Positions 8,914-18,672 of a stretch of 64,000 nucleotides of DNA are shown here, one piece after another; positions within the stretch are counted from its first letter, which is position 1, and each line of letters begins with the position of its first letter. Position numbers and translations under genes: made by a program. The stretch spans positions 1 through 64,000 of the forward strand of contig CAJYAN010000003.1 of assembly GCA_913064945.1 (NCBI GenBank), read 5' to 3'. Origin of the DNA: an uncultured Gammaproteobacteria bacterium. Lineage in GTDB: Bacteria; Pseudomonadota; Gammaproteobacteria; UBA6429; Thiohalophilaceae. Under the pieces are notes generated by a model. It saw only the letters and a program-made list of their open reading frames with translations, did no database searches and was not told the origin of the DNA.

Positions 8914-9079
8914 AAAAAGACCTGCGTGATTCACTCTCATCTTCATAAATCTTACCAAGGATTGTACAGGCCTGCACGATAGTACGTCCTGCATCAGCGA
9001 AAATTGTAAACAGAATTTTGACTGTAACGGATTTCTTATTAGCATGAGATTTCGACACCCCCCATTCCTTCGCCAAACA

Positions 9080-10453
9080 TTAAGAAAGTGAAAGCGCCGC
9101 CTTCAAGTCCTCATGCTCAAAGGCTGAGGCCATGCGATCGATCTCGGCTTGCGTCAAACCCAGTCGCGCGGCCTCTTCGCGCCAGGTTGTCACGGCCTGC
9201 CCGACCTCGGCGGCGATCGCGTGCGCCTTGGCTTCATCCAGTTCAAAATATCCCACCACACTCATCGCCAGATCCAGAGAGGCCGATCCATCATCGAGAT
9301 CGATGGCCGTTGTCAGAACGCGTGGCTTGATATCCGTGGGTACCGGATTAAGATCATAGGCCGGGCTCAACCGCCAACCGTCCGGGCCGGTATAGAGGAA
9401 GGCGTGATTACGCAAGTGGTCATCCGTGTTGGAAATCAGAATATTGAAAACGATACGTCGCCACAGTTCATGCATATCCTGTTTCGGGCTGGCGCCATAT
9501 CGGCGCAGAGCATCGACAAATTCCAGGTAACTGCGTGACTCGTTGTCGCTGGCCCCGAGCATACTCATGGCCGAAAGAAACGGAATGCGACCGCCAGGGA
9601 TGGCGGAAGTGTCGGATTTGCAGGAGCACGAATCCGACCGCTGCCCTTGTTCCCGGTCGAACCGGCGCAGCAACAGCACCGGCTTGTTGTTCGGCTCATC
9701 CCTGAGCCTCACCCCTTCGGGGCTTGCGCGATAAATCGCTCCCGGCGATTTATTCAGTACATGCTCAATTCGCCAGTCGGGCACGGGGATACCAGCCTTT
9801 GCTGCAAGACGGAGCGCAACCGCCTCCCACAGAACTGTATTGATCTCGTCGTCCTTGTGCGGAAACTTGGCGATGGCCAGATGCCCGTCCCGATCCCGAA
9901 CTGATGCCTTGGGACGCGCACCACCCAATGATGAACCGGGCGCCAGCAGCAAGCGCAGATCCTCGTCGCTATCCGTGTCACCCACGACATGCTCCGCCGC
10001 CGACAGCAATTGTGGCAGATCGATCAGGGGTGGTATGCGAGCGGCTTCATGTTCGGCAAGAAACGGGCCGCCCTCCTGCCTGGCAAAGCGCAGAGCGCCT
10101 TGTCGTGTCTCATCATCAACCATGAGCAGATAGTCAATTTCCATCAAGGTGCGCGGCGTCTCGCCCGCGTGCTCTGCCCGTCGCCGTTCTGCCCGACGCA
10201 TCAAAACCCGCCCCCAGCGATCGGGGGCAGAGTCGCCAATGGTACCGAACAGGGGCTTACCTGTAGGTGTGTGGAAGGGACCCGGGCCCAGCGTCAAGGC
10301 CGGTTCCAGGGAGAAACGATCTGCATACTCAAGCCAACCTGAATCATATTCGAACGTGGCACTTTCCCTACCTTTGCGCACGCGCGCCCACAGTCGCCCA
10401 GCCAGATGCGGCGTACCGGCAATATCCACATAGACATACACTTCTGTTTCCAT
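9080..10453 (-). CDS. HipA-family serine/threonine kinase toxin
   Basis: A HipA-type kinase of about 457 residues, preceded by its HTH partner 14 bp upstream. The HipA N-terminal domain (WARVRKGRESATFEYDSGWL) is followed by the kinase core. Visible motifs are the Gly/Ser-rich loop GSSLGGARPKA (about 174-184), the ATP-binding Lys in AIAKFP (K197), the catalytic segment NTDDHLRNHAF (343-353) and the metal-binding AYDLNP (366-371). All key residues are present, so the enzyme may be active. Family members phosphorylate translation targets such as glutamyl-tRNA synthetase and cause growth arrest. The start is ATG 10453; a GTG at 10456 is equally placed. An unusual Ser/Cys/Asp insertion at about 273-290 corresponds to a palindromic DNA insert (see 9591-9638). 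Confidence 0.88.
   Translation of the reverse strand: METEVYVYVDIAGTPHLAGRLWARVRKGRESATFEYDSGWLEYADRFSLEPALTLGPGPFHTPTGKPLFGTIGDSAPDRWGRVLMRRAERRRAEHAGETPRTLMEIDYLLMVDDETRQGALRFARQEGGPFLAEHEAARIPPLIDLPQLLSAAEHVVGDTDSDEDLRLLLAPGSSLGGARPKASVRDRDGHLAIAKFPHKDDEINTVLWEAVALRLAAKAGIPVPDWRIEHVLNKSPGAIYRASPEGVRLRDEPNNKPVLLLRRFDREQGQRSDSCSCKSDTSAIPGGRIPFLSAMSMLGASDNESRSYLEFVDALRRYGASPKQDMHELWRRIVFNILISNTDDHLRNHAFLYTGPDGWRLSPAYDLNPVPTDIKPRVLTTAIDLDDGSASLDLAMSVVGYFELDEAKAHAIAAEVGQAVTTWREEAARLGLTQAEIDRMASAFEHEDLKAALSLS
9591..9638. repeat. REP-like double hairpin inserted in frame in the hipA-like gene
   Basis: Two perfect inverted repeats stand side by side: CCGCCA-GGGA-TGGCGG (9591-9606) and GTCGGATT-12 nt-AATCCGAC (9611-9638). 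The whole block is 48 bp, a multiple of three, and adds about 16 residues (SDSCSCKSDTSAIPGG) between RFDREQGQ and RIPFLSAMS, where HipA proteins normally read straight through. GTCGGATT...AATCCGAC stems are typical of REP palindromes in gammaproteobacteria. Confidence 0.6.
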
Positions 10454-10467
10454 CACGCTTTACTCTT

Positions 10468-10824
10468 CTATCCAGACTGGGACGATTTGCCCCCAGATTT
10501 ATTCTGGCGCGGCTTGCGGATGCGTTGCGGCAAGCGCTCCTCTTCGAGTTCAAGACCCACCGTATCCGTCTTGGCATCAGCGAGATCACCCAACCGCTCA
10601 GCCATACCTAGGACAAAGAGCACATTGGCATAGTTACCCAGCGAAACGCCGGGGTCGCCCTTTTCTATCTTGTTCAGGGTTGTCCGGCTGATAGAGGCCC
10701 GTTCAGCCATAACAGCCGTTGAAATACGCCGTCTGAGCCGGGCATCTCGGATATCCTGTCCAAGCTTACGCACCGCCCGCCTCACCGGAATCGGCACCAT
10801 CAAGTCTAGCTGGGTTTTTCTCAT
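10468..10824 (-). CDS. HTH (XRE/HipB-like) antitoxin and autorepressor
   Basis: The 118-residue DNA-binding protein is encoded just before the HipA kinase (14-bp gap to ATG 10453, same strand). A Cro/C1-type HTH spans about residues 20-75: IRDARLRRRISTAVMAERA, then SISRTTLNKIEKGDPGVSLG with the recognition helix, then YANVLFVLGM. The C-terminal tail is basic and Gln/Ser-rich. By analogy with HipB it should bind the kinase and repress the operon through the inverted repeats upstream. The position and pairing make the antitoxin role likely; direct proof is lacking. Confidence 0.82.
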   Translation of the reverse strand: MRKTQLDLMVPIPVRRAVRKLGQDIRDARLRRRISTAVMAERASISRTTLNKIEKGDPGVSLGNYANVLFVLGMAERLGDLADAKTDTVGLELEEERLPQRIRKPRQNKSGGKSSQSG

Positions 10825-10844
10825 TTATCGTCCAATTTTATGGT

Positions 10845-10937
10845 CACTATTGAAAATAGTGTATATTATAATGGACGTTATATCAATACATCCCCAGCAA
10901 TCCCAACATAATAGTGATCGTGACGTCCACTATTATG
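10845..10937 (-). promoter_or_regulatory. Operator pair and promoter region of the hipBA-like operon
   Basis: Two perfect inverted repeats share the half-site CACTATT: CACTATT-GAA-AATAGTG at 10845-10861 and CATAATAGTG-11 nt-CACTATTATG at 10907-10937. Between them, on the minus strand, is a TATAAT -10 candidate (complement of 10865-10870). The nearer repeat overlaps the expected transcription start. Repeated palindromes flanking the -10 are the layout expected for autorepression by the HTH protein. No good -35 is visible. Confidence 0.65.
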
Positions 10938-11044
10938 AACGTTAATTACGTTAAAACCCAGAATCGTGAACATTTCCAGATATTATGGGCTCCAAAGCTG
11001 ACATCTCCTGAATCAGACAGATTTCCCTGTTCCGCCCGTATTTT

Positions 11045-11359
11045 TCAAAGGTACTTCTTAAAGGTACTCGCGGTCACTGCCACAGCGAATGCAAACAGTG
11101 CGGCGAATGGAATCACAATAAAGGTAGGATGCAGGCTGAACGAAAGTGCCAGATACGTTACCCAGGTGATCACTACCAGCGGTAGCACCGCCTTCTTGGC
11201 GTAGTGATACACGAATGAACTCTCTCGCCCTCCTCCCCAGCGGCGAAGATCCCGTCGCACGAGACCGTCAACCAAAGCCACCAGACTGAACAACAGGAAC
11301 ACCGGTGTCGCCAAACTGAGAATTGCCAGGCGTACCGAGAACACCTGGGTCACCTGCAT
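11045..11359 (-). pseudogene. Integrative conjugative element membrane protein (DUF4400/TIGR03747-like), C-terminal fragment
   Basis: The 104-residue fragment contains VALVDGLVRRDLRRWGGGRE, SSFVYHYAKKAVLPL and a final VTASTFKKYL, which I recognise as the C-terminal half of the PFL_4697-type ICE membrane protein. Three hydrophobic segments are visible. Full-length members are about twice as long, so the N-terminus is missing. It lies 91 bp from the end of guaA, a known insertion site for genomic islands, and is probably what remains of such an element. No integrase or other conjugation gene survives in the window. Confidence 0.65.
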
Positions 11360-11450
11360 TCAGCGATATCCAAGATTCATTAACATCGTTGATGATGCAA
11401 CTCAAAACGACAAGAGTAATTTTAAACCTAAAACAATAAGTTAAACCAAA

Positions 11451-13028
11451 CTACTCCCACTCGATGGTCCCCGGTGGTTTACCCGTAATATCGTAGACTA
11501 CCCGCGAGATGCCATTGACTTCATTCACAATACGTCGTGAAACATGATCGAGAAAATCATATGGCAGATGTGCCCAGCGTGCCGTCATGAAATCAATGGT
11601 TTCAACCGCACGCAGTGCGACGACATATTGATAACGACGACCATCGCCAGTGACTCCGACTGATTTCACCGGCAGAAATACTGTGAAGGCCTGGCTGACT
11701 TTTTCGTAGAGTTCACACTTGCGGAGTTCTTCAATGAAGATGTGGTCTGCCAGGCGTAAAATATCGGCATAGTCTTTTTTGACTTCACCGAGAATGCGTA
11801 CCCCAAGGCCCGGACCTGGGAAGGGATGGCGATAGACCATGTCGTAGGGCAGGCCCAGCTCAACCCCCAACTTGCGCACTTCATCTTTAAAAAGTTCACG
11901 TAAGGGCTCGCACAGTTTTAGATTCATGTGCTCCGGCAGACCGCCGACGTTATGGTGAGACTTGATCAGGTGCGCCTTGCCGGTCTTGGCACCGGCAGAC
12001 TCGATGACATCCGGGTAGATCGTGCCCTGCGCCAGCCATTTTGCATTCGATAGTTTGTTTGACTCTTCTTCAAAGATCTCGACAAACATATTGCCGATAA
12101 TTTTTCGTTTCTTCTCGGGATCATTCTCGCCACGCAGTGCCGCCAGAAAGCGGGTCTCGGCATCGACACGAATCACCTTCACGCCCATATGCTCCGCAAA
12201 GGTGGCCATCACCTGATCACCTTCCTGATAACGCAGCAGGCCATTATCGACAAAGACACAGGTAAGTTGCTTACCGATGGCTTTGTGTAATAACGCCGCG
12301 ACGACGGAGGAGTCGACACCACCAGAGAGTCCGAGAATGACCTCGTCCTGCCCTACTTGTTCACGAAGGCGACGAATATTGTCATCGATAATATTGTCGG
12401 CGGTCCACAAATTGCGGCAGCCACAAATATCATGCACGAAACGTTCGATAATACGCTGTCCCTGTCGGGTGTGCGTTACCTCAGGGTGAAATTGCAGGCC
12501 ATAAAAATGCCTGTCTGGATTGGCAATACCGGCAATGGGCGCATTGTCGGTGGAGGCCATCAGACTAAAACCTGCCGGCAGCTCCATGACGCGGTCGCCA
12601 TGACTCATCCAGACATCCAGCAGACCATAACCCTCCGGGCTGGTATGGTCTTCGATATCTTTTAACAGGGGCATGTGGCCGCGGGCGCGTACCTGAGCAT
12701 AGCCGTATTCATGGTGATCGGCCGTTTCCACTTTGCCACCCAGTTGGGCTGCCATGGTCTGCATGCCATAACATATACCCAGTACCGGGATGTCCATCTC
12801 AAAGACGACCTGCGGGGCGCTGGGGGCATCAATACCCATCGTACTTTCCGGGCCACCGGAGAGAATAATGCCGCTGGGTTTAAAGTCGCGGATGTCCTGT
12901 TCAGTGACATCCCAGGCATAGAGTTCACAATAGACACCCGCCTCGCGCACACGACGTGCGATCAACTGTGTGTACTGGGAACCAAAATCGAGGATCAGAA
13001 TACGATCGGAATGGATGTCCATAGACAT
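11451..13028 (-). CDS. guaA: GMP synthase (glutamine-hydrolysing)
   Basis: Converts XMP, ATP and glutamine to GMP, the last step of guanine nucleotide synthesis in the cytoplasm. The 525-residue protein has the normal length and all three domains. The class I glutamine amidotransferase contains [15 protein letters not shown] at the start and the nucleophile Cys in LGICYGMQ. The ATP pyrophosphatase contains the P-loop [16 protein letters not shown]. The dimerisation domain ends in the invariant PPGTIEWE. It lies 24 bp downstream of guaB and forms the guaBA operon. The 3' end is the classic attachment region for guaA-type islands, and accessory DNA begins directly behind it. Confidence 0.98.
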   Translation of the reverse strand: MSMDIHSDRILILDFGSQYTQLIARRVREAGVYCELYAWDVTEQDIRDFKPSGIILSGGPESTMGIDAPSAPQVVFEMDIPVLGICYGMQTMAAQLGGKVETADHHEYGYAQVRARGHMPLLKDIEDHTSPEGYGLLDVWMSHGDRVMELPAGFSLMASTDNAPIAGIANPDRHFYGLQFHPEVTHTRQGQRIIERFVHDICGCRNLWTADNIIDDNIRRLREQVGQDEVILGLSGGVDSSVVAALLHKAIGKQLTCVFVDNGLLRYQEGDQVMATFAEHMGVKVIRVDAETRFLAALRGENDPEKKRKIIGNMFVEIFEEESNKLSNAKWLAQGTIYPDVIESAGAKTGKAHLIKSHHNVGGLPEHMNLKLCEPLRELFKDEVRKLGVELGLPYDMVYRHPFPGPGLGVRILGEVKKDYADILRLADHIFIEELRKCELYEKVSQAFTVFLPVKSVGVTGDGRRYQYVVALRAVETIDFMTARWAHLPYDFLDHVSRRIVNEVNGISRVVYDITGKPPGTIEWE

Positions 13029-13052
13029 GCTGTCTTTCCCGTGGCTTAAGTT

Positions 13053-14575
<1,523 letters not shown>

Positions 14576-14788
14576 TGACTTTGCCCACCAAACAACTCTG
14601 TAGAAATCAATCAATTAGGCATTGCCATCCCTTAATCTGGTGCGCATAATGGTTCCCATGTGCATCGGGCCTTGTTCCGGTGCAAAAAATATAATTCCAG
14701 GCCAATGATTATTACTCGGAGGGGGCTCCCGGCAATAAGACAACGGCCACAACACAATCTTAATTGATCATCCATTCTGGAGGAGAAT

Positions 14789-15094
14789 ATGAGGAAATTA
14801 TTACTTGTCATCGCGACTGCAGCACTTATGACTGCCTGTGCTTCCACACCGACGCAAACCAGCAATATGGCACAGGCCAATGCTGCCATTGCCGCCGCCA
14901 AGCAGGCCAATCACCAGGCGAAAAAGGTCAATTACGAATGGCGCGATACGGGAAAAATACTCAAAAAGGCGGGGAAAGCCAGAGATAAGGGTGAATTCGA
15001 TGTTGCTGTAAAACTGGCCAATAAGGCCAAGGCACAGGCAGTGAACGCCTACGCACAATATGAAGAGCAAAAGAACGCCCAACCACGTTATTAA
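14789..15094 (+). CDS. SoxXA-binding-protein-like (SoxK-like) lipoprotein
   Basis: A 101-residue lipoprotein with an excellent TGGAGGAGA Shine-Dalgarno. The signal peptide MRKLLLVIATAALMTAC has its lipidated Cys at residue 17 (Met at -3 is slightly atypical). The mature part is Ala/Lys-rich and helical, with EWRDTGKILKKAGKARDKGE and VKLANKAKAQA. This pattern is shared with SoxXA-binding proteins of sulfur oxidisers, which stimulate the SoxXA cytochrome in thiosulfate oxidation. No other sox gene is in the window, so the name rests on this pattern alone; a general periplasmic coiled-coil lipoprotein is the alternative. It is followed at once by a strong terminator and is therefore monocistronic. 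Confidence 0.55.
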   Translation: MRKLLLVIATAALMTACASTPTQTSNMAQANAAIAAAKQANHQAKKVNYEWRDTGKILKKAGKARDKGEFDVAVKLANKAKAQAVNAYAQYEEQKNAQPRY

Positions 15095-15114
15095 TCAATA
15101 ATCTGCCGTATTGA

Positions 15115-15144
15115 AAAGACCGGGGACTTCCCCGGTCTTTTTTT
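15115..15144 (+). terminator. Rho-independent terminator after the SoxK-like gene
   Basis: GACCGGGGA-CT-TCCCCGGTC is a perfect stem (15118-15137) followed by a run of seven T and preceded by A residues. Confidence 0.92.
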
Positions 15145-15183
15145 GTCCTCGAATCACGTCACGGCCTTTAGTATGATGAGGCC

Positions 15184-16536
15184 ATGTCAGCCAATACAGA
15201 ATCTGTCTTCCGCGATATCTATACCGTCTCTCGCCTAAATCGTGAGGTTCGTACCATCCTGGAAGGTAGCTTTCCCCTGCTATGGCTTGAAGCCGAGATA
15301 TCGAATCTATCGCGTCCGGCATCTGGTCACCTGTATTTTTCACTCAAAGACGAGGCCGCCCAGGTTCGTGGCGCCATGTTTCGCAATAAGAATATGTACC
15401 TGCCCTTCCAACCTGAAAATGGAATGCAAGTATTGGTACGCGCCCGCATTGGGCTCTATGAAAATCGGGGTGATTATCAGATTGTTATCGAACACATGGA
15501 ACAGGCTGGTGACGGTGCCCTACGTCGCGCCTATGAACAGCTAAAACAACGCCTGGAAAAAGCAGGTTTGTTTGATGCCAGCAGTAAACTGCCCATTCCC
15601 ACACATCCAAAACAGGTCGGTGTGATCACCTCACCAACTGGTGCGGCCATTCGTGATGTCCTATCAACGCTACAACGACGTTTCCCGGCGTTACCGGTCG
15701 TGGTCTATCCCGTCTCAGTACAGGGTCCGGGGGCGCATAGCGAAATTACCCAGGCGATTGAGACCGCTAACGCACGCGAGGAATGTGACGTGCTCCTGCT
15801 GGTCCGCGGTGGCGGTTCTCTGGAAGATCTCTGGTCGTTTAACGAAGAGACCGTCGCACGCGCAATTGCCCAGAGCCACATTCCCATCATTAGTGGAATT
15901 GGCCATGAGATAGATTTTACGATCGCCGATTTTGTCGCTGACTATCGGGCACCCACCCCGACAGCTGCTGCAGAGTATGTTTCGCCGGATCAACACACCT
16001 GGAGGCGCCAGCTGGATAAATTACAACAACGCCTATACTACATTCAGTCAACACAGCTGCGATTGCACAGGCAACATCTCAAGTCTTTACGCTCACAACT
16101 GCAACACCCGGGACAGCGCATCCAGAGTATGTCACAGAGACTGGACGAGCTCTTTGCACGGCAGCAACAGATGGTAAAACAGCATCTCGCCAACCAACAG
16201 CAACAGCTAAGAAATTTAAATGGCCGTCTCCTGCAGACTCAACCTTCGCGGCGCTTAAGCCAGTCAAGAGACAAGGCAACACGTTTACAGCAACGATTAC
16301 TCAAGGCGCATCAGTATGAACAACAGCAGCGACAATCCCGGCTACATGCGCTTGCTCGTACAATGGATGCGGTTAGCCCCTTGGCCACGTTAAGTCGAGG
16401 ATATGCCATTGTACAAACTGACAGTGGTGAAATCGTCAAAGCTAGTCACCAAGTTCAGCCCGGACAAACCATACACAGTCGTTTACACAAAGGCACACTC
16501 ACCAGTCGCATTGAAAAAACGGAAAACATCAAATAA
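15184..16536 (+). CDS. xseA: Exodeoxyribonuclease VII large subunit
   Basis: The catalytic subunit of ExoVII, which degrades single-stranded DNA from both ends. The 450 residues are the normal length. An N-terminal OB fold (LWLEAEISNLSRPASGHLYF) is followed by the nuclease core with GVITSPTGAAIRDVL, LLLVRGGGSLEDLWSFN and ISGIGHEIDFTIADFVAD, then a long Gln/Arg-rich coiled coil (about 270-390) and the tail LSRGYAIVQ. The small subunit xseB lies in the same window near 54.3 kb, as part of a different operon. The stop codon overlaps the start of the next gene (TAATG), so the M23 peptidase gene is translationally coupled. Confidence 0.97.
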   Translation: MSANTESVFRDIYTVSRLNREVRTILEGSFPLLWLEAEISNLSRPASGHLYFSLKDEAAQVRGAMFRNKNMYLPFQPENGMQVLVRARIGLYENRGDYQIVIEHMEQAGDGALRRAYEQLKQRLEKAGLFDASSKLPIPTHPKQVGVITSPTGAAIRDVLSTLQRRFPALPVVVYPVSVQGPGAHSEITQAIETANAREECDVLLLVRGGGSLEDLWSFNEETVARAIAQSHIPIISGIGHEIDFTIADFVADYRAPTPTAAAEYVSPDQHTWRRQLDKLQQRLYYIQSTQLRLHRQHLKSLRSQLQHPGQRIQSMSQRLDELFARQQQMVKQHLANQQQQLRNLNGRLLQTQPSRRLSQSRDKATRLQQRLLKAHQYEQQQRQSRLHALARTMDAVSPLATLSRGYAIVQTDSGEIVKASHQVQPGQTIHSRLHKGTLTSRIEKTENIK

Positions 16537-17351
16537 TGCTTAGATTATACTCGCTAATACTACTTCTGATGGTCAGCATGACCGTACAGGCAACCGACTT
16601 CCCGCGAACCAGTGCTGTACCAGGGGGAATTATAATTATCCCACTGAAGACCACCGGCAACACAGCACCTCACGTATATTACGGAAAAAACCAGGTGATG
16701 GTTGAAAAAACTGATATGGGGTGGCAAGCCGTAGTAGGCCTGCCCCTCAGCATAAAACCGGGATTGCACGCCATTGAGGTCAAAGGCAAAAAGGTTTCTA
16801 CGATATCGTTTAACGTCAAGGCCAAGACATACCCTGAACAACACATCACGCTGAAAAACAAGCGCATGGTCAATCCTTATAAAAAAGATCTGGTGCGGAT
16901 ATTCCGCGAAAAAAAGATTATTATCGCAGCCCTGAAACACTGGAGTGATAGCTCAACTGAACTAAGCCCATTTAAAATGCCTGTCACCGGTATCGTCAGT
17001 TCTCCATTCGGCCTGCGGCGGTTTTTCAATGGCCAGCCACGCAAACCCCATAGCGGACTGGATATTGCTGCACCCGTCGGAACGCCGGTCTATGCCCCCG
17101 CCGCCGGGCGCGTTATTGCCACGGGGAAGTATTTCTTTAACGGTAATACCGTATTTATTGATCATGGACAAGGGCTCGTAACGATGTACTGTCATTTACA
17201 TAATATTGATGTAAAAAAAGGCGATGTTGTTAAACGTGGCGAAAAATTTGCGAATGTCGGTATGACAGGACGAGTCACGGGACCGCATCTCCACTGGGGT
17301 GTCAGTCTGAATAATGCCCGCATCGATCCAAGGCTGTTGTTGTCACAATAG
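16536..17351 (+). CDS. Periplasmic M23-family (LytM-type) metallopeptidase
   Basis: The 271-residue exported protein starts with a signal peptide (residues 1-19, ending VQA). An N-terminal beta-domain (about 25-100) precedes an M23 peptidase domain (about 150-265). The zinc ligands are complete: H172 and D176 in HSGLD, and H253 in HLHW (with H251 as the catalytic His). It may cleave peptidoglycan cross-links or, like related LytM proteins, regulate amidases. The start overlaps the xseA stop by one base. Confidence 0.9.
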   Translation: MLRLYSLILLLMVSMTVQATDFPRTSAVPGGIIIIPLKTTGNTAPHVYYGKNQVMVEKTDMGWQAVVGLPLSIKPGLHAIEVKGKKVSTISFNVKAKTYPEQHITLKNKRMVNPYKKDLVRIFREKKIIIAALKHWSDSSTELSPFKMPVTGIVSSPFGLRRFFNGQPRKPHSGLDIAAPVGTPVYAPAAGRVIATGKYFFNGNTVFIDHGQGLVTMYCHLHNIDVKKGDVVKRGEKFANVGMTGRVTGPHLHWGVSLNNARIDPRLLLSQ

Positions 17352-17363
17352 GAAATCACCGTC

Positions 17364-17639
17364 GTGAATTCTGATCCGGAAAAATTAATTAAGAAACATA
17401 AAGAGTTGACCCATTCGGATATGCTCAAAGTTACATCACATGTGCAGCGTACTAGTGACGAATGGACATTAAACACAGTTATGGTGGAAGGCTGTGATGT
17501 TCCTTTCAAGTATAAACGCAAAAAGATTTATAAGAATTTAACCGGACAGCGTGTCAATATGACCTATTACCCAACCACAGAGAGAGTCGCCTGCTTTGAA
17601 GTGGAGATTATGCGTGTCGTTCGTATCAAAGTTTCGTAA
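17364..17639 (+). CDS. Small conserved-looking protein of unknown function
   Basis: A 91-residue cytoplasmic protein (GTG start at 17364, AGGA 10 bases upstream, 12 bp after the M23 gene). It is basic and has no signal peptide or membrane segment. The pattern DEWTLNTVMVEGCDVPFKYK followed by a Lys-rich turn and TERVACFEVEIMRVVRIKV suggests a compact beta-sheet domain. I do not recognise a family. It probably belongs to the xseA-M23 operon. Confidence 0.65.
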   Translation: MNSDPEKLIKKHKELTHSDMLKVTSHVQRTSDEWTLNTVMVEGCDVPFKYKRKKIYKNLTGQRVNMTYYPTTERVACFEVEIMRVVRIKVS

Positions 17640-17667
17640 TCAGCGGATAAGTATTGATTCGACATAA

Positions 17668-18291
17668 TTATTGAGCGCCTAATATTTCATCGATCATTTC
17701 CAGCATTGGAGATGCATCTGTATAGTTAACCGGAATATGCCAGTGACGACGCGCTCCCTGAACAAGTAGACTCGGAAAACTATCTACCCCTAGACGTCTT
17801 GCCGTATCCATTTCTTCCTTGAGTTGCACATGCGTTTCTGAACGCCCAAGGTCACAGGTAAATTGTTGTATATCCAGCCGTAGGTCAGCCGCCAGTTGAA
17901 TTAGCGTCTCATCATCGGAAGGATTTAGTGCCTGCTGGTAATAGGCCCGCTGGATTGCAGTTGTCATTGCCACGTCATGCGCCGTTCCCTGTTGACGTGC
18001 CGCAATCACCGCACGACATGCCGGATAGGTAGATCGCCGTGGTTGGCAATGATGCCAGAAATTATAATTGAAGGTCACACCCGGGATTACGGTTTCAATA
18101 CGCTGCCAGGTTGTCATGATCACCGTTTGCATCTCGGTCGACATTGTCTCAGCAGTATCTTCGGCCAGACCACCAAGTAATCGAACCACTTCAACCCGGC
18201 CCGAGAGTGCCTCAACAAGTTGATTAAAAGCAGCCGTGAACCCCCAGCACCAGCTGCACATCGGATCGTGTACGTAGATTAATCTCATCAT
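17668..18291 (-). CDS. DsbA-family (FrnE-like) thioredoxin-fold protein
   Basis: The 207-residue protein has a thioredoxin-fold active site CSWC (residues 12-15) in YVHDPMCSWCWGF and a cis-Pro loop DSFPSLLV near the C-terminus, with a helical insertion between them as in DsbA. There is no signal peptide, so it should be cytoplasmic, like FrnE-type disulfide isomerases and 2-hydroxychromene isomerase relatives. The substrate is unknown. It is transcribed alone and converges with the 17364-17639 gene. Confidence 0.85.
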   Translation of the reverse strand: MMRLIYVHDPMCSWCWGFTAAFNQLVEALSGRVEVVRLLGGLAEDTAETMSTEMQTVIMTTWQRIETVIPGVTFNYNFWHHCQPRRSTYPACRAVIAARQQGTAHDVAMTTAIQRAYYQQALNPSDDETLIQLAADLRLDIQQFTCDLGRSETHVQLKEEMDTARRLGVDSFPSLLVQGARRHWHIPVNYTDASPMLEMIDEILGAQ

Positions 18292-18672
18292 AAGAAAAAA
18301 ATAGCATCCTATTCGTCACCTTACCAGCCGTCACAAGTGGTGATGATGAATAATACTCAATTCAGGCGCACTAAGCAGGACAGTCATTCAGCGCCCTTTC
18401 AAGTCAGCAATCAAACCACCGGCACGGCAATCAATTATCAGCAGAAAATTATTGCAAAGCCCATATTGGGATTAGCGTAATGCGCGGCAGTCTATATAAA
18501 AATTTCCGGCATAGAAAATACATCTTTCCTGAACAAATAATTTGCAACTTTTTAGGTTGTTTACGAGTCTTAAATTGAATTCTGCTTGATTAAAGACGTA
18601 TAATTTAAAATCTGATATCGTCGGTAGAAAGGCAGTAACCTCAACATATCATCACAAGACAGGTAGACGTAC
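18292..18672. other. Intergenic region upstream of the methyltransferase
   Basis: An AT-rich stretch of about 380 bp between two divergent genes. No coding frame or RNA gene is recognised; the only clear signal is the promoter at 18575-18604. Confidence 0.5.
18575..18604 (+). promoter_or_regulatory. Sigma-70-type promoter of the methyltransferase gene
   Basis: TTGAAT (18575-18580) and TATAAT (18599-18604) are separated by 18 bases, 68 bases before the ATG. Confidence 0.6.

Noticed and set aside
8914-9079. Possible coding remnant between the 8913 stop and hipA
   Set aside because: The minus-strand frame gives a readable peptide but no family resemblance and no start; too weak to list.
5630-11470. 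A duplicated guaA 3' end marking the left attachment site of an island
   Set aside because: The conserved guaA terminal sequence was looked for by eye to the left and not found; a partial ACTCCCA near 5627 is too short to count.
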